From the NCBI GenBank assembly GCA_938014215.1, contig CALLRW010000041.1, positions 372,001 through 436,000 on the forward strand: a stretch of 64,000 nt of DNA, read 5' to 3'. Every line of letters begins with the position of its first letter. The stretch's first letter is position 1. Under the pieces are notes generated by a model. It had not been told where the DNA came from. It was given only the letters and a program-made list of their open reading frames with translations, and did no database searches. This document shows, piece by piece, positions 8,033 to 16,875 of this stretch. The translations under genes and the position numbers were made by a program. The stretch is from an uncultured Alistipes sp. Its GTDB lineage: Bacteria; Bacteroidota; Bacteroidia; Bacteroidales; Rikenellaceae.

Positions 8033-8040
8033 CAAAGTTA
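8033..8040 (-). promoter_or_regulatory. -7 box of the lipoprotein/DUF4249/TonB operon
   Basis: TAACTTTG on the minus strand matches TAnnTTTG, 24 bp upstream of the ATG at 8008. No good -33 TTTG is visible at the usual distance. Confidence 0.5.
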
Positions 8041-8209
8041 GAGTCAAACGCCGCTTCGGGGCCGTCGGATCGCCATCAAAATCTTACACTTCCCTCTTGC
8101 AAACAACTGACCCAATGACGTTTGTGTCGGTCGAGGAGACCGATTTTCTAACAGGCATCTGACAGGCGGCCGCAATCCGTCCGAATCGAAGGCCGGAGGC
8201 CCACCCGAC

Positions 8210-8239
8210 AAAAAAAATCGGCCGAGATCACCCGGCCGA
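8210..8239 (-). terminator. Rho-independent terminator of the MFS-kinase operon
   Basis: Read on the minus strand, TCGGCCG pairs with CGGCCGA around an 8-9 base loop and is followed by seven or eight T. It lies 35 bp after the kinase stop codon. Confidence 0.88.
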
Positions 8240-8273
8240 ACATCCAAAATCGGCAAGCGCACGTTTCGGCGCA

Positions 8274-9194
8274 TTACAACGGTTCGCCCGTCAGCTCCGG
8301 AGGCAACACCGGCATGGCCCCTTTCCGGGTGCAGACGTAAGCCGACGTCTGTACGGCAAGCGTGTGCGCGTCGCCGACGCTCTTGCCCCGAAGGATCGAC
8401 GCGATGAATGCCGCGGTGAAGCTGTCTCCCGCCCCGACGGTATCGGCAACCTCAACCTTCGGCGTGGGTCGGAAGGAGACCTGGCCCGGCGTGAAGACAT
8501 AGCTGCCGTTGATTCCGCAGGTGAGAATCAGCATCTTCAGGTTGTATTTCCCGAGCAGAATCCAGCACTTGTCCTGGAGATCGATGCCCGGGCAGCCGAA
8601 CATGCGGCTGACAAGGACCAGCTCCTCATCGTTGATTTTCAAAATATTGCACCGCTTCATGGAGTCGCAGAGGATCTCCTTGTCGTAGAAACTCTGGCGG
8701 AGATTCACGTCAAAGACAATCAGCGACCCGTCGTCGTGCGGCATCGCGTCGAGAAACCGATGGATCGTCGTGCGCGACACCACGCTCCGCTGGGCCAGCG
8801 ACCCGAAGCAGACCGCTCGCGTCCGGCGGGCCAGCGCCTCGAGACTCTCCGTGTAGGGGATGTTGTCCCAGGCGACGTTCTCCCGGATCTCGTACTGCGG
8901 AACGCCCGCCTGATCGATGCGCACCTGTACGGTCCCCGTGGGATAGGGAACCCGGGCTATGTGATGACGGAGCCCCTTCGAGGCAAAGTTGTCCAGAATC
9001 TCCTGCCCCAGCGCATCCTCTCCGACCGCACTCACCACACAACTCGGCAGGCCGAACTGCGAAACATGGCAGGCAAAGTTGGCGGGGGCGCCGCCGATCT
9101 TCTTCCCCTCGGGAAGCATATCCCACAGGGCTTCGCCCATTCCTACTACAACATCATTCGTGTTCATTGGATCTGTTTTTTGTTGGTTTTTCAT
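8274..9194 (-). CDS. PfkB-family carbohydrate kinase, probable fructokinase
   Basis: A 306-residue ribokinase/PfkB-fold kinase. The N-terminal substrate side shows GMGEALWDMLPEGKKIGGAPANFACHVSQFG, and the C-terminal signature VEVADTVGAGDSFTAAFIASIL carries the catalytic Asp and anion hole (GAGD). It overlaps the upstream sugar transporter by 4 bp (ATGA), so imported sugar would be phosphorylated directly. In Bacteroides the equivalent pair of fructokinase and MFS importer sits beside the fructose-sensing hybrid regulator BT1754, and the same trio is present here. Fructose is therefore the most likely substrate. An internal ATG nine codons downstream is possible, but the coupling favours the one used. 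Confidence 0.88.
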   Translation of the reverse strand: MKNQQKTDPMNTNDVVVGMGEALWDMLPEGKKIGGAPANFACHVSQFGLPSCVVSAVGEDALGQEILDNFASKGLRHHIARVPYPTGTVQVRIDQAGVPQYEIRENVAWDNIPYTESLEALARRTRAVCFGSLAQRSVVSRTTIHRFLDAMPHDDGSLIVFDVNLRQSFYDKEILCDSMKRCNILKINDEELVLVSRMFGCPGIDLQDKCWILLGKYNLKMLILTCGINGSYVFTPGQVSFRPTPKVEVADTVGAGDSFTAAFIASILRGKSVGDAHTLAVQTSAYVCTRKGAMPVLPPELTGEPL

Positions 9195-10369
9195 ATCTTC
9201 TTAATCTTCAACGCATAGCAGAGAAGATAAACGACTCCGACCGTCATCACGGCAACCGCCCCGACCTGCCCGACGGCATCGGCCGCATAGCCCATCGCCA
9301 GCGGGAAGACCGTTCCGCCGAAGAGCCCCATGATCATCAGCCCCGAGACCTCGTTCTTCTCCCGGGGAGCCTGGACAAGCGCCTGCGAAAAGATGATGGA
9401 GAAGATGTTCGAGTTGCCGAACCCGACCAGGCCGATCCCCACGTAGAGCGGCATCAACGTGTCGCAGAGAAACAGCATGCACATCCCGGCCAGCATCATC
9501 ACCACGCTGACGGCAAAAAACTGCTTCGGCGAGACGGCCCGCAGGATGAACGCCCCGAGAAAACACCCGACCGTGCGGAAGATGAAATAGATGCCCGTGG
9601 CAAAACCGGCATCTTCGAGCGGAAGTCCCAACCGCTCGATGATGATCTTCGGGGCGGTGGTGTTGGTGCCCACGTCGATCCCGACATGGCACATGATTCC
9701 CAGGAAGCAGAGCAGGATGAAGGGGCGTCCGAGCAGCTTCAGGCAGTCGCCCACGCCGGAGGCCCGCTCCGGCTGCTCCTCGTCGATCGGTGTGGCGGCC
9801 AGCAGCAAAATGGCCAGCAGACAGATAACCGCATAGATCACGAAGAGGATCCGCCAGCCGAGACCGAAGAGGGGGAGGAGCGTCGTCGCACCCCAGGCGG
9901 CAATCACCGGTGCCAGAAACGAGGCTATGGCCTTGACGAACTGCCCGAAGGTCAGGGTCGAGGCCAGCCGGCGACTGCTGATCAGATTCGACACCAGCGG
10001 ATTGAGCGAGGTCTGCATGATGGCGTTCCCGATGCCGAGCAGCGAGAACGAGGCCAGCATGATCAGGTAGCTGTCGCCGAACGCCGGGATGAAGAGCGAA
10101 ACCGCCGTCACGACGAGACTGATCAACACCGTATTCTTGCGTCCGATCCGGTTCATCAGCATGCCCGTCGGCACGGAGAAGATCAGAAACCAGAAAAAGA
10201 CCAGCGAAGGGAAGAGATTGGCTTGTGCGTCGGTTAACCCGAGATCCTTCTGGACGTAGTTCGAGGCCGTCCCCACGAGGTCGACGAACCCCATGGCGAA
10301 GAAGCAGAGCATCACCGGGAGAAGTTGCAGCAGAAACGTTTTGCGGCTGCCGATAAACGATTGTGTCAT
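9191..10369 (-). CDS. MFS sugar importer (FucP/GlcP-like)
   Basis: A 392-residue major facilitator with 12 predicted membrane spans. The N-terminal half shows the family features (FFAMGFVDLVGTASNYVQKDLGLTDAQANLFPSLVFFWFLIFSVPTG, then MNRIGRKN, the loop 2-3 motif). A central cytoplasmic loop (PIDEEQPERASG) separates the two six-helix halves. It is the first gene of a two-gene operon with the PfkB kinase, divergent from the hybrid sensor. By context it imports fructose or a related monosaccharide across the inner membrane. Confidence 0.87.
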   Translation of the reverse strand: MTQSFIGSRKTFLLQLLPVMLCFFAMGFVDLVGTASNYVQKDLGLTDAQANLFPSLVFFWFLIFSVPTGMLMNRIGRKNTVLISLVVTAVSLFIPAFGDSYLIMLASFSLLGIGNAIMQTSLNPLVSNLISSRRLASTLTFGQFVKAIASFLAPVIAAWGATTLLPLFGLGWRILFVIYAVICLLAILLLAATPIDEEQPERASGVGDCLKLLGRPFILLCFLGIMCHVGIDVGTNTTAPKIIIERLGLPLEDAGFATGIYFIFRTVGCFLGAFILRAVSPKQFFAVSVVMMLAGMCMLFLCDTLMPLYVGIGLVGFGNSNIFSIIFSQALVQAPREKNEVSGLMIMGLFGGTVFPLAMGYAADAVGQVGAVAVMTVGVVYLLCYALKIKKI

Positions 10370-10510
10370 GGTTTCAGGTTATAATTTTGGTTGGTTCTCT
10401 TGCGGGACTGCAAGCCGGAATCTCGGGGGTTGGCGTCCCCTCCTGCCGCGCTCCGATCCGCGACCGGACGGCGGAGTGACCCCGGAAGAACCGGTCGCAT
10501 TCACGCATTG

Positions 10511-10518
10511 CAAAGGTA
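10511..10518 (-). promoter_or_regulatory. -7 box for the MFS-kinase operon
   Basis: TACCTTTG on the minus strand matches TAnnTTTG about 140 bp upstream of the MFS start. The intervening leader is GC-rich and could contain the regulator binding site. It lies in the 287-bp divergent region shared with the hybrid sensor. Confidence 0.5.
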
Positions 10519-10626
10519 GCGACCCGCTCCGGCAAAGCCTGTAAAATATCGTGCATTGTCTGTCAAATTTGGGCAGATGCCCGTTTTTTACCATCTTATG
10601 CACGCTTTTTTTACGGGAATATGCCT

Positions 10627-10634
10627 TAAATTTG
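10627..10634 (+). promoter_or_regulatory. -7 box of the hybrid sensor gene
   Basis: TAAATTTG matches TAnnTTTG, 22 bp upstream of the ATG at 10657. A T-rich stretch at 10606-10612 lies where the -33 element would be. Confidence 0.6.
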
Positions 10635-10656
10635 CAGTTGTCAATACCTGGTTCCC

Positions 10657-13422
10657 ATGCGTCGAATCCTGCTGTCCGCCCTGAGTCTGATCCTGCTGCT
10701 GAGTCTTCCCGGCTGCCATCGGGACAAGGTCTACAAAATCGGTATCTCACAATGCAGCCAGGACGACTGGCGCATGAAGATGAACGACGAAATCAACCGG
10801 GAGGCGATGTTCCACAAGGATCTCCTCGTCGAGATCCGCTCGGCCGACGACAGCAGCGCCAAACAGATCGACGACATCCGCTATTTTGTCGAGCAGGGCT
10901 TCGACATCCTCATCGTGTCGCCCAACGAGGCGGCCGCCCTGACCCCCGTCATCGACGAGGTCTATGAAAAGGGGATTCCCGTCGTCATCTTCGACCGGAA
11001 CATCAACAGCAAAAGCTATACGGCCCGGATCGGCGCCGACGACGAGGCGATCGGACGCGCCGCGGCCCGCTATGCCCGGCATCTGCTCGGTGACAGGGCC
11101 CGGGCCATCGAGATATCCGGTCTGAAGGGTTCGACCCCGGCCGAAGGGCGCCACAAGGGGTTTGTCGGGGAGTTCGAGGCCGCAGGCGGCACGCTTCTGG
11201 CCAGTGTCCCCGGAAACTGGAACCAGGAGGAGGCGATTCCGGTCGTCGACTCGCTTTTGAGCATCTACCCCGATGTGGACCTCATCTACGCCCACAACGA
11301 CCGCATGGCCATCGGAGCCGCCGAGGCGGCGCATCGTCCCGGCAGGAAGCGGATCCGCATCATCGGCATCGACGCCGCCCCCGACATCGGGATCCGGGCC
11401 GTGGCCGACAGCATCATCGATGCCACCTTCCTCTACCCCACCGAGGGTCACCGCCTCATCCGGACGGCGCTGGCCATTCTGAAAAACGAGCCCTACGAAA
11501 AGGAGACCATTCTGCCCGCCTCCTCGGCCGTGGATCTGACCAATGCAGACATCCTGCTCCGGCAGAACGAGACCCTGAAGGAGGAGACGCATAAGATCGA
11601 ACGGCTCAAGGCGCAGGTCGATCGCTTCCGGACGGAATACTCCTCGCAGCGGTCGCTCTTCTACGCCAGCATCGCCATCATCCTGCTGTTATGCGGCGTC
11701 GGATTCCTGCTGCTCCGCGCCTACTGGCAGCACAGAAGGCATCAGAAGGAGCTCTTGCACCAGAACCGGCTCCTCGAGGCGGAGCGCGACAAGCAGAAAC
11801 AACTGAACGAACAGCTCCAGGAGGCCACCCGGTCCAAACTGATGTTCTTCACGAACGTGTCGCACGACCTGCGCACACCGCTGACGCTCATCGCGGAGCC
11901 TGTCGCCCAGCTCGCCGAGGCCGACAACCTCTCGCCCCGGCAGCATACCCTCCTCCGGATTGCGGACCGGAATCTCCGGATCCTTCGCCGGCTGATCAAC
12001 GAGATCCTCGATTTCCGCAAGTATGAAAGCGGAAAACTGGAGGTCCGGCTGTCGGAGGTGGACTTCAACGCCTGTCTCCGCGAATGGGTGGAGTCGTTCC
12101 AGACCGTGGCCCGGAAAAAGGGGATCAGACTGCAAGGGAACGGCCTCGCCGCCGACCGCCCGATCCTGCTGGCCATCGACCCCGAAAAGATCGAACGTGT
12201 CGTCTTCAACCTCCTCTCCAACGCCCTCAAGTACACCCCCCGGAACGGATCGATCACCGTCTCGTGTGCATGCGACGGGACGAATCTCACGCTCAGGGTC
12301 GCCGACACCGGAGAGGGAATCGACGAACGCGATCTGGGAAACATCTTCGACCGCTTCTATCAGGCGGACCGCATCCACCCCTGGGGTTCCGGCATCGGGC
12401 TGTCGCTGGCCAAGGCCTTCGTGGAGCTCCACGGAGGCACCATCGCCGTGGAGAGTGAACGCCACAAGGGGTCGATCTTCACGGTGACGCTTCCCGTAAG
12501 GCATGTCGCACAGACTCCGGCGGAGGTCCGGCCGGACGTCGGGGAACGGGAGGCCGAGGCGGAAATCGAAACAGAGGTCGAAGCGGAATCCGAGGTCGAC
12601 GACAACCGCATCGCCTTTGACCGCGAGAAGCCCATCCTGCTCGTGATCGACGACAACCGGGACATCCAGCGGCTCATCGAGGAGCTGATAGGCGCCGACT
12701 ACAACCTCATCACGGCGAAGAACGGCAAAGAGGGGCTGAGGCTGGCCGTGAAGTATGTGCCCGACCTGATCATCTGCGACGTGATGATGCCGGTGATGGA
12801 CGGGCTGGAGTGCTGCCGGCGCATCAAGAGCGAAGTCTCGACGTCGCACATCCCGGTGCTGATGCTGACGGCCTGTGCGATGGACGAACAGCGCGCGCAG
12901 GGTTACGACAGCGGTGCCGACGGCTATCTTTCGAAACCGTTCAGCAGCGCCGTGCTGAAATCCCGCTGTGCGAGCCTGATCGCCAACCGGAAACGGATCC
13001 GGGAGTTGTGGACCTCGGCGGCCCCCGGCGGCGGAATGGCGACCGTCGAGGAGAGGCCCGCCGCGCCGGTGAAGAATACCCCGGCCGGAGACCTCGACAA
13101 CGAGTTCTACAGGCGCTTCCTGACGCTGTTCCAGGAGAAGATGGGCGATGCCCGTCTGAATGTCGATACGATTGCGTCGGAGATGGGGTTCGAGCGTTCG
13201 CAGTTCTATCGCAAGATCAAAGCGCTCACCAACTATGCTCCGGTGGAGCTGATCCGTCTTTTGAGGCTGCAGCGCGGCCGGACGCTCCTGATGACAACCG
13301 ACAAGACCATCAGCGAAATCGCCTACGAGACCGGCTTCTCCACCCCCTCCTACTTTACGAAATGCTACCGCGACACCTACGGCGAAACACCGACCGAGGT
13401 GCGAAACCGGCTGGCGAAATAG
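10657..13422 (+). CDS. hybrid two-component sensor/AraC regulator with LacI-type periplasmic sugar-binding domain
   Basis: A 921-residue one-protein phosphorelay. In order: a signal/lipoprotein-like N-terminus (LSLPGC), a periplasmic-binding domain of the ribose/LacI type (about 30-305; DILIVSPNEAAALTPVI, VIFDRNI), a coiled linker, one membrane span (about 330-355), a HisKA domain with His403 in NVSHDLRTPL, an ATPase domain (NLLSNALKYTP; DTGEGI; GSGIGLSLAKAF), an acidic Glu-rich linker, a receiver with Asp708 (IICDVMMP) and a C-terminal AraC helix-turn-helix pair (about 815-918, EIAYETGFSTPSYFTKCYRDTYGETP). This matches the architecture of Bacteroides BT1754, which binds fructose. It is divergent from the MFS and kinase genes that it probably activates. 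No SusC/SusD or GH32 enzyme accompanies it. Confidence 0.92.
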   Translation: MRRILLSALSLILLLSLPGCHRDKVYKIGISQCSQDDWRMKMNDEINREAMFHKDLLVEIRSADDSSAKQIDDIRYFVEQGFDILIVSPNEAAALTPVIDEVYEKGIPVVIFDRNINSKSYTARIGADDEAIGRAAARYARHLLGDRARAIEISGLKGSTPAEGRHKGFVGEFEAAGGTLLASVPGNWNQEEAIPVVDSLLSIYPDVDLIYAHNDRMAIGAAEAAHRPGRKRIRIIGIDAAPDIGIRAVADSIIDATFLYPTEGHRLIRTALAILKNEPYEKETILPASSAVDLTNADILLRQNETLKEETHKIERLKAQVDRFRTEYSSQRSLFYASIAIILLLCGVGFLLLRAYWQHRRHQKELLHQNRLLEAERDKQKQLNEQLQEATRSKLMFFTNVSHDLRTPLTLIAEPVAQLAEADNLSPRQHTLLRIADRNLRILRRLINEILDFRKYESGKLEVRLSEVDFNACLREWVESFQTVARKKGIRLQGNGLAADRPILLAIDPEKIERVVFNLLSNALKYTPRNGSITVSCACDGTNLTLRVADTGEGIDERDLGNIFDRFYQADRIHPWGSGIGLSLAKAFVELHGGTIAVESERHKGSIFTVTLPVRHVAQTPAEVRPDVGEREAEAEIETEVEAESEVDDNRIAFDREKPILLVIDDNRDIQRLIEELIGADYNLITAKNGKEGLRLAVKYVPDLIICDVMMPVMDGLECCRRIKSEVSTSHIPVLMLTACAMDEQRAQGYDSGADGYLSKPFSSAVLKSRCASLIANRKRIRELWTSAAPGGGMATVEERPAAPVKNTPAGDLDNEFYRRFLTLFQEKMGDARLNVDTIASEMGFERSQFYRKIKALTNYAPVELIRLLRLQRGRTLLMTTDKTISEIAYETGFSTPSYFTKCYRDTYGETPTEVRNRLAK

Positions 13423-13599
13423 GCCGTCCGCAAACGCCCCCATACCGGGACACCCGTCCGACGGGCCGTGGGACCATACATCAAACCGATCGGTGACGGC
13501 AAATCCCGTGCGAGCCGTCCCGGTCCTGTCCACGGCCATCCGCTCACGGAGGCTGCACCCCGGCCGGTATCAATCCGGCAGCCAGCGAGGCCGTTCCGG

Positions 13600-15282
13600 T
13601 CAGTGGATCCACTCGCTGCCCAGACTCAGGGTGCAGAGCGATTCGATGCGGATGATGAAATCCCCGACACTGTTGGGCACGTAGGGATACAGCTCCGAAT
13701 TCGTCGCGGAATAGGGCTGATAGCGCACCTCCATCGTCCGCATGGTCCCCACGGGATCGGAGCGTCCGTCGTTGTTGTCCACCATGTAGAGGGTCTCGAC
13801 CAGCCCCTCGTCGTTGAACTTCGCCCCCCACAGCGTCACGGCATGCGTCGTCCAGTTGCGCCCCATGTTGACCACAAAGAGGATCCCCTGCCGGGAGTCG
13901 AGCGCCCGCTTGATGATAGCGTTGAAGCGGTCGCGCTTCATCTCCTGGCCCACGTACTCCGCCCCGAGCGAGCGGGTACCCAACTGTTCGCGGAAAAAGC
14001 CGGCCGACGGATCGACGGGATCCATCTCGTACATGTTCTTGTGGAATACGCCGTTGAAGAACCAGTTGATCGCCTTGAGCGGGTTGTCGCCCCGGTTGGA
14101 GAAATGGCTCTTGTACAATTGGAAAACGGCGCTGTGCAACATGTCGGAGGGTTCGGCGGCCGGACCGCGGTAGTCAGCCATGGCCGCCGTCGCCCGATTC
14201 TGCGCGAGCCACCAGTGGATCAGGTTGGAGGTGGCCGCCGCCCAGCACATCAGTCCGTCGCCGCCGGGACGCGTATCCGACGGATCGATCTTGTTGCAGT
14301 CGTACCATCCGCACCCCGGGGTCCAGGGCAGCTGCGTATGGCCGAATTTCCACTGATCGTCCGAGGGTTCCTTCACCCCGTAGACCCAGCGCGTGGCGCC
14401 GGCAAACGGATCCGCCGTCTCCTTCCGCTGCAGATTCAGCCGGTAGGTCAGTTCGCGGCCCGCCTCGAGGCCTTCGAAAGGCTTTCCCTGCAGCATGTCG
14501 GGGATCGCGACGGTCGTCTCGCGGTCGGCAATCCGGACCCGGATCCAGCCGTCGGCGGGCATGGCCCCGGCCGGCTGCGGGCAGACCAGCGCCGTATGGG
14601 TATGGTCATCCGTACGGGCGGGGGTGATCCACTGCGGGTCGGATGCAGCCGTCAACGTACCGTCCGTCAGGCGGAACGCGAGTCGGACGGGGGTCTGGAC
14701 CTGCACCTCGGCCTGCTGCAGCTCCGTCGCCGAACAGGAGCCGTCGCGGCTCTCCAGCACGACGTGCAGCCGGCTCAGCGCATGGCCGAAACGCAGCTGC
14801 ACCCGCTCTCCGGCCTGTACACGGGTCTCGGCCCGCAGCAGGTCCGAACGGCGGTATCCGTCGCCCTGCTGGTTCGGGGCCAACGCATGGAGATAGTCCG
14901 ACGAAGATTGCCCCGCCTGATACAGGGGAAGTGCCGCCGACGGGAGGTGCCAGGCCGTAAACTGCACCTGCTGACCGATCTCGCGCCAACGGATCTCGGG
15001 CTCCCAGCGGCCGTTGGACAGATGGAGGGTGAAGCATTGCCGGGTGTCGTCCGTCAGATTCCGGGCGCACACGACCACCGTGTCCCCCTCGACGAAACGG
15101 CCGCTTCCGTCGGCATCGATGACGGCACGGGTGGCCGTATCGCCCAGGATCAGATCCCACGCGACCCGATCGTCCGAAGCCGTTGCAAACTCCTCCTGCG
15201 GATGGTCCCCGCGACACGCACTCATCCATAACGCACACAAAGTCATGCTCAGTGAGACGGCGAGATAAAAGATTCTTTTCAT
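13600..15282 (-). CDS. IdeS/Mac-like cysteine protease (family C66) with fimbrillin-like N-terminus
   Basis: A 560-residue predicted lipoprotein (lipobox WMSAC, Cys about residue 23). Residues about 40-310 resemble the tandem beta-sandwich of fimbrillin-like Mfa proteins. Residues about 318-560 match the IdeS/Mac fold: the strand GCGWYDCNK, then the nucleophile motif GLMCWAAATSNLIHWW (Cys346), the catalytic histidine in TTHAVTLWGAKF (His480) and the acidic loop MVDNND just after it. In streptococci IdeS cleaves IgG in the hinge. Here the target is unknown and could be host immunoglobulin or another surface protein. The ATG at 15282 was chosen because the signal peptide begins there. It is monocistronic, convergent with the hybrid sensor. 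Confidence 0.85.
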   Translation of the reverse strand: MKRIFYLAVSLSMTLCALWMSACRGDHPQEEFATASDDRVAWDLILGDTATRAVIDADGSGRFVEGDTVVVCARNLTDDTRQCFTLHLSNGRWEPEIRWREIGQQVQFTAWHLPSAALPLYQAGQSSSDYLHALAPNQQGDGYRRSDLLRAETRVQAGERVQLRFGHALSRLHVVLESRDGSCSATELQQAEVQVQTPVRLAFRLTDGTLTAASDPQWITPARTDDHTHTALVCPQPAGAMPADGWIRVRIADRETTVAIPDMLQGKPFEGLEAGRELTYRLNLQRKETADPFAGATRWVYGVKEPSDDQWKFGHTQLPWTPGCGWYDCNKIDPSDTRPGGDGLMCWAAATSNLIHWWLAQNRATAAMADYRGPAAEPSDMLHSAVFQLYKSHFSNRGDNPLKAINWFFNGVFHKNMYEMDPVDPSAGFFREQLGTRSLGAEYVGQEMKRDRFNAIIKRALDSRQGILFVVNMGRNWTTHAVTLWGAKFNDEGLVETLYMVDNNDGRSDPVGTMRTMEVRYQPYSATNSELYPYVPNSVGDFIIRIESLCTLSLGSEWIH

Positions 15283-15630
15283 CTTGTCAATTCTTAACTT
15301 GCACAACAGATTCCTTCTACCCGTTGGCGGAATAAATACAGCAAACTTCCCGAATCGGTGCACGGCAACTGACAATCAGCCGGGGACGGAGCATATCCGG
15401 ACCCTCCGCCGGCATCTGCATCCGATCGGGCTGCAAGTTTCGGAAAAATTCCCGGAATCTGCAAGTTCCGCAGTTCGCTATTTTCAAAGCGGGGCATCTT
15501 ACAAAGACGGGGGGGTATCCGCCCGTCATGGCGGAACGGATCGCACACCAACGGCCGGGACCGCTGGCCGTGCCGAGAGCCATACCGATGGGCTGCACCG
15601 AAGAGCCACGTGCACCCGCACGAAAACGAC
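15283..15630. other. non-coding spacer upstream of the IdeS-like gene
   Basis: This 348-bp stretch holds no convincing gene on either strand. It includes the untranslated leader and presumably the promoter of the minus-strand protease gene, but I could not find a clean TAnnTTTG box. The part near 15500-15630 is GC-rich and may be decayed sequence. Confidence 0.5.
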
Positions 15631-15665
15631 GGGAGCCGCGCAGGATTCAGTCCCGCACCGCTCCC
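15631..15665 (-). terminator. hairpin terminator after the aminotransferase gene
   Basis: GGGAGC (15631-15636) pairs with GCTCCC (15660-15665), and the stem continues inwards with one mismatch and two G-T pairs around a short loop. On the minus strand it is followed by GTCGTTTTCG, a modest T run. It sits 22 bp after the stop at 15688. Confidence 0.55.
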
Positions 15666-15687
15666 GCCACATCTGACGAAGAAGGGG

Positions 15688-16875
15688 CTATCGGTTCGTC
15701 CCGGAGTCCGGGGTAAAGCGCTCCACGAAATGCCGGAAGCGGTTCAGCCCCTCGGTCAGCCGCGAACGCGGGCAGGCGATGTTCCACCGCATGAACCCCT
15801 CGCCCTCGGGACCGTACATCGTGCCGGCATTCAGCCACAGGTGCGCCTCGTCGATCAACCGCCGCTCCAGCTCCGCGGACGGCAGCCCCAGCCGGCGGCA
15901 GTCCATCCAGAGCAGATAGGTTCCTTCGAGCCGCGTGACGGGGAAATCGGGCAGATGCTCGCGGCAGAAGGCCTGCATGAAGGCGTTGTTCCGCTGCAGG
16001 TAGTCGAGCAGTGCGTCGAGCCACTCGCCGCACTCGTTGTAGGCCGTCTGCGTGGCGATCACCCCGAAGGGGTTGACGTCGCAGACCTCGTTGTCGTTGA
16101 TGGCACGGTCGATCCGCGCCAGGCGGTCGGCATCGGCCGAGACGATGTTGGCAATCTGCAGCCCGGCGATGTTGAACGCCTTGCTCGGCGAGAGGCAGGT
16201 CACCGAGTGGTGCAGAAACTCCTCGGACAACGAGGAGAACGGCGTATAGCAATAGCCCGGAAGGACCAGTTCGCAATGGATCTCGTCGGCAACGACCACC
16301 ACGCCGTGGCGGATGCAGATCCCGCCGATGCGGAGCAGCTCCTCGCGCCGCCAGACCCGTCCGACCGGATTGTGGGGATTGCACAGCAGCATCAGCTTCA
16401 CCCGCGGATCCGCAGCCTTGCGCTCCAGATCGTCGAAGTCGATGACGTAGCTGTCACCCTCGGCCACCAGCGGCGAAGCCACCAGCGTGCAGCCGTTGTT
16501 GCGGATCGACGAGAAGAAGCAGTTGTAGACCGGCGTCTGTACCAGCACCTTGTCGCCCGGAACGGTCAGCGCCTTGATGACGGCCGACAGCGCCGGTACG
16601 ACCCCCGAAGTGTAGATCATCCACCGGCGGTCGATGCGGAAGCCGTGGCGGCGGGCAAACCACCCCGTCACCGCCTCGTAATAGCTCTCCGGAACGTGGG
16701 TGTAGCCGAAGATGCCGTGGTCGACGCGCCGGCGAAGCGCCTCGATGATCGCCGGGGCCGTCCGGAAGTCCATGTCGGCCACCCACATCGGCAGGACGTC
16801 GTCGCTCGCGGCGCTGTCCCATTTGCAGCAATCGGTTCCCCGCCGCGGAACCAGCTGGTCGAAATCGTACGTCAT
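15688..16875 (-). CDS. PatB/MalY-type PLP aminotransferase (cystathionine beta-lyase-like)
   Basis: A 395-residue fold-type I PLP enzyme of the MalY/PatB subgroup. The N-terminal signature LPMWVADMDFRTAPAIIEAL is diagnostic. The PLP lysine lies in SPSKAFNIAGLQIAN, the conserved Asn and Asp-Glu occur in LLCNPHNPVGRVW and VVADEIHCEL, and the C-terminal substrate Arg lies in the RWNIACPRSRL segment. Enzymes of this group cleave cystathionine or cysteine conjugates, or transaminate. It overlaps DUF3737 by 4 bp, a pairing I recall from other bacteria. The exact substrate cannot be read from sequence. Confidence 0.88.
   Translation of the reverse strand: MTYDFDQLVPRRGTDCCKWDSAASDDVLPMWVADMDFRTAPAIIEALRRRVDHGIFGYTHVPESYYEAVTGWFARRHGFRIDRRWMIYTSGVVPALSAVIKALTVPGDKVLVQTPVYNCFFSSIRNNGCTLVASPLVAEGDSYVIDFDDLERKAADPRVKLMLLCNPHNPVGRVWRREELLRIGGICIRHGVVVVADEIHCELVLPGYCYTPFSSLSEEFLHHSVTCLSPSKAFNIAGLQIANIVSADADRLARIDRAINDNEVCDVNPFGVIATQTAYNECGEWLDALLDYLQRNNAFMQAFCREHLPDFPVTRLEGTYLLWMDCRRLGLPSAELERRLIDEAHLWLNAGTMYGPEGEGFMRWNIACPRSRLTEGLNRFRHFVERFTPDSGTNR

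Noticed and set aside
10370..10656. A small gene in the divergent region between the MFS importer and the hybrid sensor
   Set aside because: Short open frames exist on both strands but overlap both promoter boxes and show no coding pattern.
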